In this document: positions 43,912 through 53,258 of the stretch, piece by piece
How positions within the stretch are numbered: position 1 is the first letter of the stretch
How the letters are laid out: each line of letters begins with the position of its first letter
Origin: Phytoactinopolyspora mesophila
GTDB taxonomy: Bacteria; Actinomycetota; Actinomycetes; Jiangellales; Jiangellaceae
DNA: 64,000 nucleotides
Assembly (NCBI RefSeq): GCF_010122465.1
Contig: NZ_WLZY01000001.1
Coordinates: 1,211,010-1,275,009, forward strand
Direction of reading: 5' to 3'
The notes under the pieces: model-generated
Told to the model about the DNA's origin: nothing
What the model saw: the letters and a program-made list of their open reading frames with translations, nothing else
Database searches by the model: none
Program-made: the position numbers and the translations under genes

Positions 43912-44292
43912 CTAGTCGCCCTCGGGAACATCACCATGTGCGGGTTCGATGCCGAGGATCATGCCAAGGGCTACCTCAATGCTCACCATCGTCTCAGGCC
44001 TAGCCGAGCCGAGCCGTTGCAAGAACCGGCTTCGTGCTACCGCCCGCACTCCCCTGGGCACGGCCACGCTCGCACGCTCCACACCCTCACCGGTGGACAC
44101 GTCCGGCCTGAGCGGCGACGCGGAGCGCGAACTTGACACCGGCACCACAACCAGTAGCTCATCCGGCACACCGGCATTGATCTCGTCAACGGATAAGACG
44201 ATGACCGGCCGGTTCTTACCGGGCTCTCCCTGGCGCGCCGCGCCCAGCGACACAAGCCACAACTCGCCCCGTCGCGGCTCAGTCGATGCCAT
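43912..44292 (-). CDS. mazF: MazF/PemK family endoribonuclease toxin
   Basis: 126 residues: [20 protein letters not shown] then [14 protein letters not shown], and a later [17 protein letters not shown]; this is the MazF beta-barrel with its conserved Arg/Pro positions. MazF proteins cleave mRNA at short sequences. Its gene overlaps the antitoxin gene by 14 nt. The C-terminal helix carries the [14 protein letters not shown] dimer segment. Confidence 0.88.
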   Translation of the reverse strand: MASTEPRRGELWLVSLGAARQGEPGKNRPVIVLSVDEINAGVPDELLVVVPVSSSRSASPLRPDVSTGEGVERASVAVPRGVRAVARSRFLQRLGSARPETMVSIEVALGMILGIEPAHGDVPEGD

Positions 44293-44512
44293 CAGTCAGC
44301 GTCGCTTCCCACTCCTGCTCTTCGACACTCGCTGCCGCAATCTGCGCATCACGCCGGACCGCGTCCCGCTCAGCACGAAAGATCGCCTCCCGCCTCTCCC
44401 GCCGAGCTATCTCTGTCAACATCGAAGAGATCGACACACCGCGCACCCGCGCCTGCTCAGCCAACAGATCACGAGTCTCCCTTGGCACCCTGATCGTCGC
44501 CGTGTCACCCAT
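44279..44512 (-). CDS. mazE: Antitoxin of MazF, ribbon-helix-helix type
   Basis: 77 residues from ATG 44512; an ATG at 44533 is possible. [20 protein letters not shown] and [20 protein letters not shown] form a ribbon-helix-helix DNA-binding domain; the Glu-rich C-terminus would wrap the toxin. Precedes and overlaps mazF, as in autoregulated toxin-antitoxin operons. A TATAG-CCA-CTATA palindrome overlaps its start codon. Confidence 0.78.
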   Translation of the reverse strand: MGDTATIRVPRETRDLLAEQARVRGVSISSMLTEIARRERREAIFRAERDAVRRDAQIAAASVEEQEWEATLTDGID

Positions 44513-44524
44513 ATAGCCACTATA
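44512..44524. promoter_or_regulatory. Antitoxin operator overlapping its own start codon
   Basis: Perfect palindrome TATAG-CCA-CTATA immediately upstream of and touching the antitoxin ATG. Ribbon-helix-helix antitoxins bind such short dyads; the position implies repression at or just after the promoter and possibly a very short leader. Confidence 0.6.
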
Positions 44525-44533
44525 GGGCGACAT

Positions 44534-45020
44534 TTCAAGGCGACACAACCAGTTGGGATGCGGCATGTGGAACCTGGACCGGGGTAGTGTTCTGCGGTTC
44601 GCGCGAAGTCTCGCCCACGCTAAGTCGAGATGTTGCGACGAACGGGAAGTTGAGTCCCACGTATTAGCCAACCGTGCCGTGACGATCGTCTTCTTCGCTG
44701 CCCCGTCGCACCCCCGGGCGCGCCTGAGATCAAAACCATCGCAGAGGCGCCTTCATCCTCAGGGGCGACGACAGCGAGATCTCCATGCCCCACGAAGAAC
44801 GTGCGCTGTCTCGCGTACGTGACCTAACTTGGCATCGGTCGACTCGTGGGCTGGATCAGCCTCCGCAGCATGTGCACGGATTCGGCACGAACAGGGGCGA
44901 AGAGTCAACGCCAGTCGGCGGACACCCGGTCTAGCCTGCCGCTTCAATGACTGATGCGTGGGTGTCGCTTGTCGCTAAATGTCGACGGCGCTCGAAAGCT
45001 GGACACTCAACGATTGGAGT
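44534..45020. other. Gene-free stretch
   Basis: Neither strand shows a frame with protein-like composition or a recognisable motif. It lies between the toxin-antitoxin operon and the transposase remnant and is probably decayed mobile-element DNA. Confidence 0.5.
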
Positions 45021-45330
45021 GTGATCACTTTGGAGGACTGAGCCCTGAGCCGACGGTTGGCCGCAGAAGGTGTCCCGAAAGCGAGGATCGCGATTCAGCT
45101 CGAGATTTCGCGCACCACCGTCAACAAACGGTGAACTCGACCTCCCCGCCAAGTACGAGCATCCTGAGAAGCCGACCTCGTTCACGCCATACGAGTCCAG
45201 CGTGCGTGAGCTGCCCGAGGAGACACCGGACATGCCGCCGGCGCGCCGGATCGGGTAAATCTGCTGGTTCCACGACAACGTCAAACGCTCCCGTATCGAG
45301 AGCAAGCACATCGATCCCGCCTGCGCATCG
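45021..45330 (+). pseudogene. IS21-family transposase (IstA) N-terminal remnant
   Basis: From GTG 45021 the translation is VITLEDxALSRRLAAEGVPK followed by ARIAIQLEISRTTVNK, where x is a TGA replacing the usual Trp codon: the N-terminal HTH of IS21-type IstA. After a further stop the sequence resumes in another frame with KYEHPEKPTSFTPYESSVRE then LPEETPDMPPARRIG and WFHDNVKRSR. Several frameshifts and stops; no IstB or intact ends. Confidence 0.75.
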
Positions 45331-45794
45331 GGGTCTAGCCGGCCTTTGTTCGTGCTGAACCGCCGGTGGCAAACGGTCTCGTGGTCGTCAACGACCTCGA
45401 TCGTCGCCGACAGCTTGTGGGGATCGCCCCCCGATAAGCATGTTCGTCATGTCGCTACCTGCCTCGCCGGTGGGACCTATTGGGATCGCGAGGTTGTCAT
45501 TGCTACTACGAGCTGGGCAGTCCCTCTCGATCCACACCCCGGCACGGCGTTCGGCGGGGGGCGCAGACCGATAGAGAGCCACACCAACAGCTCAGGTGGG
45601 CAGCCGCAACGAGAGCGACCCGCCGAAACGCCTGGACCGAGTCTGGCCTGACACCGGTCCTACGTGAAGTCTCTAGTAGCCGCGACTGAACGCTGTCCGG
45701 ATGCAACCCGTGTGCGGCCCGCACGCTCTGGCCAGATGGGTTCGTGCTGGTTGATCACGGGGAGGGATGATGGCGACGCGCAGGGTAGACGCGC

Positions 45795-45905
45795 CTGCGA
45801 TCCCTGGACGCCGGCGTCCCGCTGCGCGACGCCCACGCCCTGGCCCCGCTACGCCAACCCACGCACCACCACGTACTACGACCGAGCCCGCGGCCACCGA
45901 AGCCG
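45795..45905 (+). pseudogene. Tyrosine recombinase (integrase) C-terminal remnant
   Basis: LRSLDAGVPLRDAHALA, then after a 1-nt frame change RYANPRTTTYYDRARGHRSR. This is the end of phage/ICE-type integrases (AGVPLxDVQxxAxHADPRTTxxYDRxR), including the catalytic Tyr. Nothing of the rest of the integrase survives. Its location next to a tRNA gene supports an old integration site. Confidence 0.7.
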
Positions 45906-45929
45906 GTGGAGCTGGAGGGTAGCGGCCCC

Positions 45930-46380
45930 GGCTGGCCTGTGGGAGGGTCTAGCGGCCCAGGTACAGGCGCACGGGTTCCAGCTGGTCGACGCCGACGATA
46001 CGGGACAACTCGGTAGCACGGAAGGTGTGACGTCGTTCCGCGATCGGACGGTGACGATCCGCGCCGACCGCAGCAACGCGTCCCGGGTGAAAACACTGGC
46101 CTATGAGCTTGCCCATATCGCGCTCGGTCACGAGGTGCGACGTGCCGACGTTCACCGCGGGGTGCGGGAGGTCGAGGCCGAGGCCGAGGCCATGATGGTC
46201 ACGGCATGCTATGGCCTGGAGTTCTCGAGCGACGCCGTGCCGTATGTGGCTGGCTGGCCGTCCTCGGTGACCGATCGAAACCCCGTCACAGCGCTAGCCG
46301 CTGCAGGCGACGCGTTCTCCACATGGTTCCCCATCCGGTCCCCAACAATCGGGGTTACGACTGATCGACGGCGAAGCCCC
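45930..46380 (+). pseudogene. ArdC-like antirestriction protein remnant (zincin part)
   Basis: Within an open frame running from 45664 to 46440, the segment VTSFRDRTVTIRADRSN ... SRVKTLAYELAHIALGHE ... EVEAEAEAMMVTACYGLEFS ... VPYVAGWPSS matches the C-terminal metallopeptidase-like domain of ArdC-type proteins of actinobacterial plasmids and ICEs. The HExxH motif reads YELAH, so the zinc site is damaged, and the N-terminal ssDNA-binding domain is missing. The frame before it is fused to the integrase remnant. Confidence 0.65.
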
Positions 46381-46431
46381 AGAGATGTGAAACGCCCCGC
46401 TGACCTGCGTCAACGGGGCAATTTCGGAACG

Positions 46432-46505
<74 letters not shown>

Positions 46506-46582
46506 TTCCCGACACATCGCCGGGACCATCGAGAACTCTACACCAGCCCGGCGCTCATCCGCGAAACGGACCGCGGACGCCG

Positions 46583-46663
46583 TCCCCGCTGTTGATCATG
46601 GGCGTCTGCCGCCTATTGGGCGCCGAAAAGGTGGCACGTGCCCATGATCAACACGGGCGGGGT
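46583..46663. repeat. Palindromic repeat family B, copy 3
   Basis: Arms GTTGATCATGGGC (46591-46603) and GCCCATGATCAAC (46640-46652), inner TGCCGCC/GGTGGCA, flanked by C- and G-rich runs as in the copies at 28.3 and 28.9 kb. Lies between the tRNA-Pro gene and the end of the ABC permease gene. Confidence 0.85.
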
Positions 46664-46722
46664 GGGGCTGGCCCCGACCGGCCGGGTGGGGCCGGGCGGG
46701 ATCAGCCAGAGGTGGCGGAGGC

Positions 46723-47514
46723 TCACTCCCAGCGGAACGTCCGAGACGCGATGAAGCCCATCACGACGGTCCATGCCAGCAGCACGGTCAAATGCAGTGC
46801 ACTCGGCCAGCCGCCCTCGATCCACGCATCGGACATGGCCTCGACCGCCGCGCCCGTAGGTGTGAAATCGGCGATCGCCCGCACTCCGGATGGCATCGCG
46901 TCACCCGGCGTCCAGACCCCCGCGAAGAACAAGAAGGGGAAGTATGCGCTCATGCCGATGGCACTGGCTGCCCTTCCATTCTTAGCGACTGCGGCAATCA
47001 GCAGCCCGACGGAGAAGCACGCGATGGTCCCCGCCGCGAAAGCCACCAGCGTGCCGACGATGTTCGACGGCCACTCGACATCGAGGATCAACACGGCGGA
47101 AGCGAACGCCAGCAGCGAACCGATCGCCAGGATCACCGTGTTCACGACCAGCTGCGCGTTCAGCAGCACCGAGGGCGACGCGGGCGTCGTCGCGAGCCGC
47201 CGCAGCACCCCGTCGGCCCGATAGGCGGCTAGATACGCCGGCAGGATCGTCACGGCGACGGTTGCCATCGCCAGCGTCAGGGCTACCGGGGCGTAGACAT
47301 CGACGGGGCGTAGTCCGCCCAGATCTGGGGTCGGTTCTTGGAAATCTGGCAAGAGCAAACCGAGACCGACGAGCAGCAGGGTCGGAAAGATCAGCCCGAA
47401 GAAGACCGTGGCGCCGTCGCGGAGCATCAGCTTGGCTTCGAGAACAGCGACCTTGGCCAGGATCGACCTGCTGGACATGCCGGTGCCCGGCGCCGTGGAT
47501 GTACGTGTGGTCAT
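46723..47514 (-). CDS. ABC-2 type transporter permease
   Basis: ATG at 47514 with AGGGG 8 nt upstream; a GTG at 47523 overlapping the ATPase stop is the alternative. 263 residues, six hydrophobic segments including GATVFFGLIFPTLLLVGLGL and FPFLFFAGVWTPGDAMP, the ABC-2 exporter hallmark. Partner of the ATPase upstream. Likely antibiotic or lipid export. Confidence 0.9.
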   Translation of the reverse strand: MTTRTSTAPGTGMSSRSILAKVAVLEAKLMLRDGATVFFGLIFPTLLLVGLGLLLPDFQEPTPDLGGLRPVDVYAPVALTLAMATVAVTILPAYLAAYRADGVLRRLATTPASPSVLLNAQLVVNTVILAIGSLLAFASAVLILDVEWPSNIVGTLVAFAAGTIACFSVGLLIAAVAKNGRAASAIGMSAYFPFLFFAGVWTPGDAMPSGVRAIADFTPTGAAVEAMSDAWIEGGWPSALHLTVLLAWTVVMGFIASRTFRWE

Positions 47515-47519
47515 CGTGC

Positions 47520-48452
47520 TCACCCCTGGCTCTCGTTTGTTTCTTCGGAATCGAAGGCGCGGCCGGTCAGGGAGACGAAGGCATCTTCGAGGTTGGCCTG
47601 GTCCACTCGCATGTCGATGGGCACGATTTGCGCCTCGTTGAGGGCAGTCACGATCAGGGGTACGACGTTGCCGGCGCCGGCCACCTCGATGTGTTCGCCT
47701 TCCCACGTCAGATGGGAGACACCGGGAATCTCCCTCAACAACGCATCGTCCAGGTGGGCGGACGGGCGGAACCGGATCCGCTGCTCCCCGCCGACCTGCT
47801 GGACCAACCCATCGGGTGTGTCGATGGCCACGACTCGGCCTCGGTCGATCAGCGCCAGCCGGTCACACAGTCGCTCGGCCTCATCCATGAAATGGGTGAC
47901 CAACACGATCGTGACACCGCGGTCGCGCACACTCTCGATCAGCGCCCACGTGTCCCGGCGCGCTTGCGGGTCCAGACCCGTCGTCAGCTCGTCGAGCACG
48001 GCGATCTCAGGGTTTCCGATCAGTGCCAGCGCGATCGACAGCCGCTGTTTCTGACCGCCGGAGAGTTTGCGGTACTGAGCGTCGCGCTTTCCGGACAGGT
48101 CGAGCATCTCGAGCAACTCGTCGCCGTCGGCGGGATCGCTGTAGAACGACGAATAGAGGTCAATCGCCTCGGCGACCTTGAGCTTCTCCTGCAGAGCGCT
48201 CTCCTGCAGCTGGGCGCCAAGACGCTGGCTCAGTGCCGCCCGGTCACGCACCGGATCCATGTCAAGGACGCGCACATTGCCTCGGTCGGGTTTGCGCAGC
48301 CCTTCGATGCATTCGACCGTCGTGGTCTTCCCGGCGCCGTTGGGTCCGAGGATGCCGAAGATCTCGCCTTTGTCCACCGTGAACGAGACGTCGTCGACGG
48401 CGACCGTCTCGCCGTACCTCTTGTGTAGATTCTCGACTTCGATGATGGTCAT
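47520..48452 (-). CDS. ABC transporter ATP-binding protein
   Basis: 310 residues. GPNGAGKTTTVECIEGLRKP Walker A, YRKLSGGQKQRLSIALALIG signature, VLDELTTGLDP Walker B (Pro of DEP replaced by Leu), H-loop VTHFMDEAERL. The C-terminal ~90 residues resemble DrrA-type resistance ATPases. Overlaps or nearly touches the permease gene; forms an exporter with it. Confidence 0.92.
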   Translation of the reverse strand: MTIIEVENLHKRYGETVAVDDVSFTVDKGEIFGILGPNGAGKTTTVECIEGLRKPDRGNVRVLDMDPVRDRAALSQRLGAQLQESALQEKLKVAEAIDLYSSFYSDPADGDELLEMLDLSGKRDAQYRKLSGGQKQRLSIALALIGNPEIAVLDELTTGLDPQARRDTWALIESVRDRGVTIVLVTHFMDEAERLCDRLALIDRGRVVAIDTPDGLVQQVGGEQRIRFRPSAHLDDALLREIPGVSHLTWEGEHIEVAGAGNVVPLIVTALNEAQIVPIDMRVDQANLEDAFVSLTGRAFDSEETNESQG

Positions 48453-48544
48453 GGGTTTCCCCTTGTGTCGTCGTACTGGTCGTTTTTGTCGTGCTGGAGT
48501 CGCCGCGCCGTCGCCGGCGTCCGCGCTGATTGTGGTCTGCCGGC

Positions 48545-49312
48545 TCAGGGCTTGATAGCCAGCCGCCGGGTCAGGAAATAGATGAGAAGCACCGCTGCGG
48601 CAATGGTCGCCAGAACAGCGGGTATGACGATTGGAAGCGCCAGCCGCTCATACCCGGTGTGGTCCATCAGAAGACCACCGATCCAGGACACGCCCAGCAG
48701 GAACTCCACAGCCAGTGCCGGCAAGATGGTGAGCGGCAGCAGGAACGTGCCGGTCCAGCCGCCGTAGCGGTAATAGGTGTAGCCGATCAACCAGCCCGCC
48801 ACCATGTGACTCGAGGTGTGCAGGGCGAACTCCCCGACGACCGCGACGACCGCGACGACGTCACCCGGCCCGTCGAACAGGTGCGGGAAGTTGTAGACGG
48901 TCGCGTGGCCGGCCCAACCGAAGATGGCGTCCTCCACCGCGAAACCGATCGCCCCAACCACACCCAGCCCAATCGCTATTCCGCTGATCATCAAGACGGC
49001 ACCGACGGTGAACTCCCGCCGGGTGACGCCGTTGGCCACATAGGCCGGCATCAGGGCAGGCACCAGCATGACCCCGATAGACATGGGGTAGTACCGCATC
49101 GCTTGCTGCGAGTACTCCCAGACACTCCCCCAACCGCCGTCCGCGTGCAGGCCACCGACGACGGCCTGCAGGACGCCGCCTGCGGCGAAGAACACAACAA
49201 CCACCGCAAGGAACACCAACGTCACAAAACCCATCGAGACGCTGAGCTCACGGGCGCATTGCAGCTCACGGCGGTAGCGCTGGCCGGTGGTACTTGCGAG
49301 CGCAGAGGTCAC
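48545..49312 (-). CDS. ABC transporter permease-like membrane protein
   Basis: GTG at 49312 overlaps the stop of the ATPase gene (GTGA); the much longer open frame to 50314 is antisense-free read-through of the ATPase frame and not used. 255 residues with six membrane segments (MGFVTLVFLAVVVVFFAAGG, IVIPAVLATIAAAVLLIYFL). No named family evident, but position after an ATPase and GntR regulator marks it as the channel subunit. Confidence 0.8.
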   Translation of the reverse strand: MTSALASTTGQRYRRELQCARELSVSMGFVTLVFLAVVVVFFAAGGVLQAVVGGLHADGGWGSVWEYSQQAMRYYPMSIGVMLVPALMPAYVANGVTRREFTVGAVLMISGIAIGLGVVGAIGFAVEDAIFGWAGHATVYNFPHLFDGPGDVVAVVAVVGEFALHTSSHMVAGWLIGYTYYRYGGWTGTFLLPLTILPALAVEFLLGVSWIGGLLMDHTGYERLALPIVIPAVLATIAAAVLLIYFLTRRLAIKP

Positions 49313-50190
49313 TGCGGCCCCCTCCCGTCCTTCGTCAGGTGCACGAACAGGTCTTGCAGACCAACCGGGCCGAGCTCCAGTCCCGCTGCACGCGCCTCGG
49401 CGCGCTTCTGCTCGTCGATCTGCCCGAACACGGTGGTCGATTTGGTCCCCCCGAGCTGCTGATGGCTCAGGATCGTCAAGCCCTTGGTGAATTCGTCGAC
49501 GACGGACGCCCGCCCAGCGATGCTCACACCGCGCTGGACCAGCATGTCTGTCTCGTCGTGAGCCACCAGCCGGCCATCGTCGAGAATCAGCACCTCCTCG
49601 AAGAGACTCGCCACCTCCTCGATGAGGTGGGTGGAAATGATGATGGTCCGGGGGTGCTCCATATAGTCCCGCAGCAGCTCGTCGTAGAAGGCGTAGCGCG
49701 AGGGTGCGTCCATGCCGAGGTAGGACTCGTCGAACATGGTCACCGGTGCCCTGGTGGCCATCCCGACCGTGATCCCGACCGCGGACTGCTGTCCCCGTGA
49801 CAGCGAGCTGACCTTCTTCTTCATCGGCAGTTCGAACATGTCGGCCAGCTGCGCGGCATAGTCCGCGTCCCAGTGGGGCCGGAAGTTCGACGACATCTTC
49901 AGCACGTCCTGCACTTTGGCGCCGTCGATGACGTTGCCCGCCTCGCGGATCAAACAGATCTGTTCGGTGATCCGGCCGTTCTCGAACGGCTCCCGGCCGT
50001 CGACCAGCACGATCCCGTCGTCGGCTGCGCGGAAGGCTGCGATGATCGACAGCAATGTGGTCTTGCCCGAGCCGTTGCGGCCGAGTAGGCCGTAGATCTT
50101 GCCGCCCGTGAGGCTGAACGACAGGTTGTCGAGGGCGACCACGTCGCCGAACCTGGCGGTCAGGTTGCGGACATCGATGCCATGCGTCAC
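49309..50190 (-). CDS. ABC transporter ATP-binding protein (YtrB-like context)
   Basis: 293 residues: GRNGSGKTTLLSIIAAFRAA Walker A, SSLSRGQQSAVGITVGMATR signature, TMFDESYLGMD Walker B with Ser where Pro is usual, and ISTHLIEEV H-loop. Overlaps both the GntR gene before it and the permease after it. The GntR-ATPase-permease order resembles ytr-type cell-envelope stress transporters. Confidence 0.9.
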   Translation of the reverse strand: MTHGIDVRNLTARFGDVVALDNLSFSLTGGKIYGLLGRNGSGKTTLLSIIAAFRAADDGIVLVDGREPFENGRITEQICLIREAGNVIDGAKVQDVLKMSSNFRPHWDADYAAQLADMFELPMKKKVSSLSRGQQSAVGITVGMATRAPVTMFDESYLGMDAPSRYAFYDELLRDYMEHPRTIIISTHLIEEVASLFEEVLILDDGRLVAHDETDMLVQRGVSIAGRASVVDEFTKGLTILSHQQLGGTKSTTVFGQIDEQKRAEARAAGLELGPVGLQDLFVHLTKDGRGPQ

Positions 50191-50603
50191 TGCGCTCCTC
50201 CCCGCGTGTCCTCCGGAACCTGGGTGCCCGTTGTCTCGTCGACGTTGAGCTGCGGGCCGGCCTGGATGCGGTCGACGATCTCGTCCAGCGGAATGCCGAT
50301 AACCCGTGCCTCATCGACCATCGGGTCGACGACCTCGGCGAAGAACCGTTCCCGGCGTTCAGTCAGCAGCCGCTGCCGTGCGTCCGGGCTGACGAACATG
50401 CCGATCCCCCGCCGCTTGTAGAGCACACCTTCATCGACCAGTTGAGCGAAACCCTTGGCCGCGGTGGCCGGGTTGATCCGGTAGAAGGCCGCGTACTGGT
50501 TGGTGGACATGACTTGTTCGTCCGCTCCTAGCGCGCCGCTGAGGATGTCGTTCTTGATGGCATCCGCGATCTGGTGGTAGATCGGGCTCCGATCGTCGAA
50601 CAT
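50187..50603 (-). CDS. GntR family regulator, YtrA subfamily
   Basis: ATG at 50603 (MFDDRSPIYHQIADAIKNDI) follows GAGAGGGG. 138 residues: the winged helix with STNQYAAFYRINPATAAKGF, then the short helical dimer domain of YtrA-type proteins (RRGIGMFVSPDARQRLLTER). First gene of its ABC operon, with a perfect palindrome just upstream; almost certainly autorepressing. Confidence 0.92.
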   Translation of the reverse strand: MFDDRSPIYHQIADAIKNDILSGALGADEQVMSTNQYAAFYRINPATAAKGFAQLVDEGVLYKRRGIGMFVSPDARQRLLTERRERFFAEVVDPMVDEARVIGIPLDEIVDRIQAGPQLNVDETTGTQVPEDTRGGAQ

Positions 50604-50633
50604 GACACCCCTCTCCCGCCGCATCGGTTCTTA

Positions 50634-50657
50634 GGTTCATTACTTGACTAATGAACC
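50634..50657. promoter_or_regulatory. GntR operator
   Basis: Perfect dyad GGTTCATTA-CTTGAC-TAATGAACC, 24 bp, 30 nt upstream of the gntR start. The central TTGAC may be part of the promoter -35 element, so repressor binding would block transcription. Confidence 0.8.
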
Positions 50658-50792
50658 GTAGCACCAACGAACCTGGGCGTGCAAGGCACAGAGTAGGTGA
50701 GCGTAAGTCCGCGACGGCCCGGCGGACCCAAAGTCCCGACGTGTCGATCAGTCGAAAATAGCCGGTCCCGTTGAGATGGTGGTCGCATCGCC

Positions 50793-50850
50793 GGTGATCG
50801 TCAGTGCGCTGTGGTCGCTGCCGGGTGATCGTCAGTGGGGAGTGGTCGCT
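50793..50850. repeat. Two direct repeats
   Basis: Two 27-bp units, each GGTGATCGTCAGTG then GTGGTCGCT, begin at 50793 and 50824 and differ at a few positions. They lie in a 500-bp gene-free stretch between the GntR operator and the end of der. The remainder of 50660-51154 shows only the family A palindrome. Confidence 0.7.
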
Positions 50851-50924
50851 CCCGCACAACCACATCGCACTGTCGATCACCCGCCAGGGTCTTGTCTAGG
50901 AATGTGCCGGGCACGGGGTGGCGA

Positions 50925-50992
50925 GCTTCGTGGTCTCATGTAACGTTTCGCGGCCCGGAAACGGGTTTAAGCGTTACGGCAGGCCACGAAGC
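50925..50992. repeat. Palindromic repeat family A, copy 3
   Basis: Left arm GCTTCGTGGTCTCATGTAAC followed by G, right arm CGTTACGGCAGGCCACGAAG followed by C; loop contains CGTTTCGCGGCCCGG. More diverged than the copies at 2.4 and 12.7 kb. Located 160 bp beyond the der stop. Confidence 0.8.
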
Positions 50993-51154
50993 GAGGTGGG
51001 CATACCCTCCGACCGTAGAAGTCGTGGAAGCAACGAGGAACACCCCAGATAAGCAATCCGCCAACGATCACCGAAACCGGGCGCGCCACCTTCTGCACTC
51101 ATCAGGGGTGGGCCGCCAGGCCCTCCACCCGGTCACGTGACACAGGTGCGGTGA

Positions 51155-52516
51155 TCAGCGGCGGGAACGCCGCTCGCGTACCCGCATGGACAACTCGATC
51201 GGGGTGCCGGCGAAGCCGAACTCCTCACGTAACCGCCGCTCGATGAACCGGCGGTACGACGCCTCGAGGAAACCACTGGTGAACAGCACGAACCGGGGCG
51301 GCTTGGTGTCGGCCTGGGTGGCGAACAAGATCCGGGGCTGCTTGCCGCCGCGCACCGGATGCGGGTGAGCGGCCACGATCTCACCCAGGAACGCATTCAG
51401 CCGGCCGGTGGGAACCCGCGTCGACCAACCTTCCAGCGCCGTATCCATAGCGCGCACCAGCCGATCGACATGCCAGCCGGTCAGCGCCGAGACATTGACC
51501 CGTGGCGCCCACGTCACGCGGACCAATTGGCGGTCGATCTCCCGCTCCAGCATCTCGCGTCGTTCTTCGTCCAGCAGGTCCCACTTGTTGTAGGCCAGCA
51601 CCAGCGCGCGGCCGGATTCCTCCACCATGGAGATGATCCGCAGATCCTGTTCCGCCAGCGGCTCACTCGCGTCAACCAGCACCACGGCCACCTCGGCCCG
51701 CTCCAGCGCGGTTGCCGTGCGCAGCGAGGCGAAGTACTCCGCGCCCGACGCCTCGCGCACCCGGCGGCGGATGCCCGCGGTGTCGATGAAGCGCCAGTCC
51801 CGCTCCCCCAGCGTCACGATCTCGTCCACCGGGTCCACCGTCGTTCCGGCGACGGAGTCGACGACGACGCGGTCCTCACCGGCCAGCTTGTTGAGCAGAC
51901 TGGACTTACCGACATTGGGTTTGCCGAGCAGCGCGACGCGGCGCGGGCCCGTTTCCTCGTCGAACGTTTCGGACGGAGCATCCGGCAACGCTTCGAGGAC
52001 CGCATCGAGCAGATCGCCGCTCCCCCGGCCGTGCAGAGCGGAAACCGCATACGGCTCGCCGAGCCCGAGATTCCACAGCGCAGTGGCATCGGCCTCACCT
52101 GAAGCGCCGTCGACCTTGTTGGCCGCGAGCACCACCGGTTTGCCCGACCTCCGCAGCACCCGCACAACAGCCTCGTCGGTGTCAGTAGCCCCCACCACGG
52201 AGTCGACGACGAAAACGACGACGTCCGCCGCCGTGACCGCGACCTCGGCCTGCGCGGTGATGCGGGCCGCCATACCCTCGCCCTCGGGGTCCCACCCGCC
52301 GGTGTCGAGCAGGGTGAACGCCCGTCCGGCCCATGCCGTCTCGTACGCCACGCGGTCCCGGGTGACCCCGGGAACGTCCTCCACGACCGCCTCACGGCGC
52401 CCGAGGATCCGGTTGACCAGCGTCGACTTGCCGACGTTGGGCCGGCCCACCACGGCGACCACCGGCAATGGTCCCTGGGCGGCCGGCGACTCTACATTGT
52501 CGGCAGGTTCGCTCAC
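51155..52516 (-). CDS. der: Ribosome biogenesis GTPase Der (EngA)
   Basis: GTG start at 52516 with GGAG 7 nt upstream; longer in-frame extensions run into plsC. 453 residues with two G domains: [20 protein letters not shown] (about 24) and [19 protein letters not shown] (about 191), each with DTGGW/DTAGI, NKVD/NKWD, then the KH-like C-terminal domain. Essential for 50S subunit assembly. Downstream neighbour of plsC and cmk, the common actinobacterial order. Confidence 0.97.
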   Translation of the reverse strand: MSEPADNVESPAAQGPLPVVAVVGRPNVGKSTLVNRILGRREAVVEDVPGVTRDRVAYETAWAGRAFTLLDTGGWDPEGEGMAARITAQAEVAVTAADVVVFVVDSVVGATDTDEAVVRVLRRSGKPVVLAANKVDGASGEADATALWNLGLGEPYAVSALHGRGSGDLLDAVLEALPDAPSETFDEETGPRRVALLGKPNVGKSSLLNKLAGEDRVVVDSVAGTTVDPVDEIVTLGERDWRFIDTAGIRRRVREASGAEYFASLRTATALERAEVAVVLVDASEPLAEQDLRIISMVEESGRALVLAYNKWDLLDEERREMLEREIDRQLVRVTWAPRVNVSALTGWHVDRLVRAMDTALEGWSTRVPTGRLNAFLGEIVAAHPHPVRGGKQPRILFATQADTKPPRFVLFTSGFLEASYRRFIERRLREEFGFAGTPIELSMRVRERRSRR

Positions 52517-52534
52517 TACTGTCTCCTCATATTT

Positions 52535-52597
52535 GATCCCACGATCATGAATAGTTTGCCGGGACACAACACAGGCAACTCCGTGATCACGGGATTC
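52535..52597. repeat. Imperfect palindrome between plsC and der
   Basis: GATCCC-A-CGATCA near 52535 pairs with TGATCAC-GGGATT ending at 52597, with inner GTTTGCC/GGCAACT arms. It covers the whole gap between plsC stop and der start, so could attenuate or separate der expression. Shares GTGATCAC with family C. Confidence 0.65.
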
Positions 52598-53258
52598 ATT
52601 TCTTCTTGCCGTTGCGCAACATGACCTGCGCGGTCTCGCGGTGCGCCAGCAAGACGTCACGCAGCTGAGCCGTCGCGGCCTCGAGCGCGGATCTGGTCCG
52701 CCGGCTGGCGTCGGGCAACGTGACCGGCGCGCCGAACACGACGTCCAGGCGAGCCCGCAGCCGTGGCAGACCGGCCAGCGTGCGGCCACGTTTGCCGGTT
52801 CCGTCGAAGATGACGGGCACCACCGGCGCACCGGATCGCAGCGCGAACCACGCCAGTCCGGTACGCATCTGGCTGAAATCGCCGGCGCCGCGGGTGCCTT
52901 CCGGGAACACCACGAGCACTCTGTCGTCCTGGAGCACCCCCAGCCCCGCTTCTAGCAGGTCACGGCCTGGCTCGTCGCGGTCCAGGGGTATCTGGCCGAC
53001 GCCCCGCAGGACCCAGCCCATTGGCCCCTGGAAGAGCTCCTGTTTGGCCAGCGTATGCACCGGACGCGGGCAGGTGCCCATCAGTAGTGGAGCGTCGATG
53101 AAGCCGGTGTGGTTCGGCGCGAGGATGACCGGCCCGGTGGCGGGGAGGTTCTCCACCCCGTGCCGCCGGACGCGGTACAACAATCGCGCGAGTACGGCGG
53201 CCAGCCGACGGCCGACGGCAGCGCCCCACCTGCCGGGCACGCCCGACCTTGCCTTCAT
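52596..53258 (-). CDS. plsC: 1-acyl-sn-glycerol-3-phosphate acyltransferase family protein
   Basis: 220 residues. NHTGFID gives the H-x4-D catalytic block and [11 protein letters not shown] the phosphate-binding block of PlsC/LPLAT acyltransferases. Start overlaps the cmk stop by 4 nt. Acylates lysophosphatidic acid or a related glycerolipid at the membrane. The fusion-like cmk-plsC-der neighbourhood is typical. Confidence 0.93.
   Translation of the reverse strand: MKARSGVPGRWGAAVGRRLAAVLARLLYRVRRHGVENLPATGPVILAPNHTGFIDAPLLMGTCPRPVHTLAKQELFQGPMGWVLRGVGQIPLDRDEPGRDLLEAGLGVLQDDRVLVVFPEGTRGAGDFSQMRTGLAWFALRSGAPVVPVIFDGTGKRGRTLAGLPRLRARLDVVFGAPVTLPDASRRTRSALEAATAQLRDVLLAHRETAQVMLRNGKKK

Noticed and set aside
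45346-45651. Plus-strand frame between transposase and integrase remnants
   Set aside because: No protein-like stretch and no ribosome-binding site; probably decayed mobile DNA.
47262-48428. 388-codon plus-strand frame
   Set aside because: Antisense shadow of the ABC permease and ATPase genes; no family-like motifs and an Arg/Gln/His-rich composition.
48545-50314. 589-codon minus-strand frame
   Set aside because: Only the part from the GTG at 49312 encodes the permease; the rest lies within the ATPase gene in a different frame and reads as Arg/Gly-rich nonsense.
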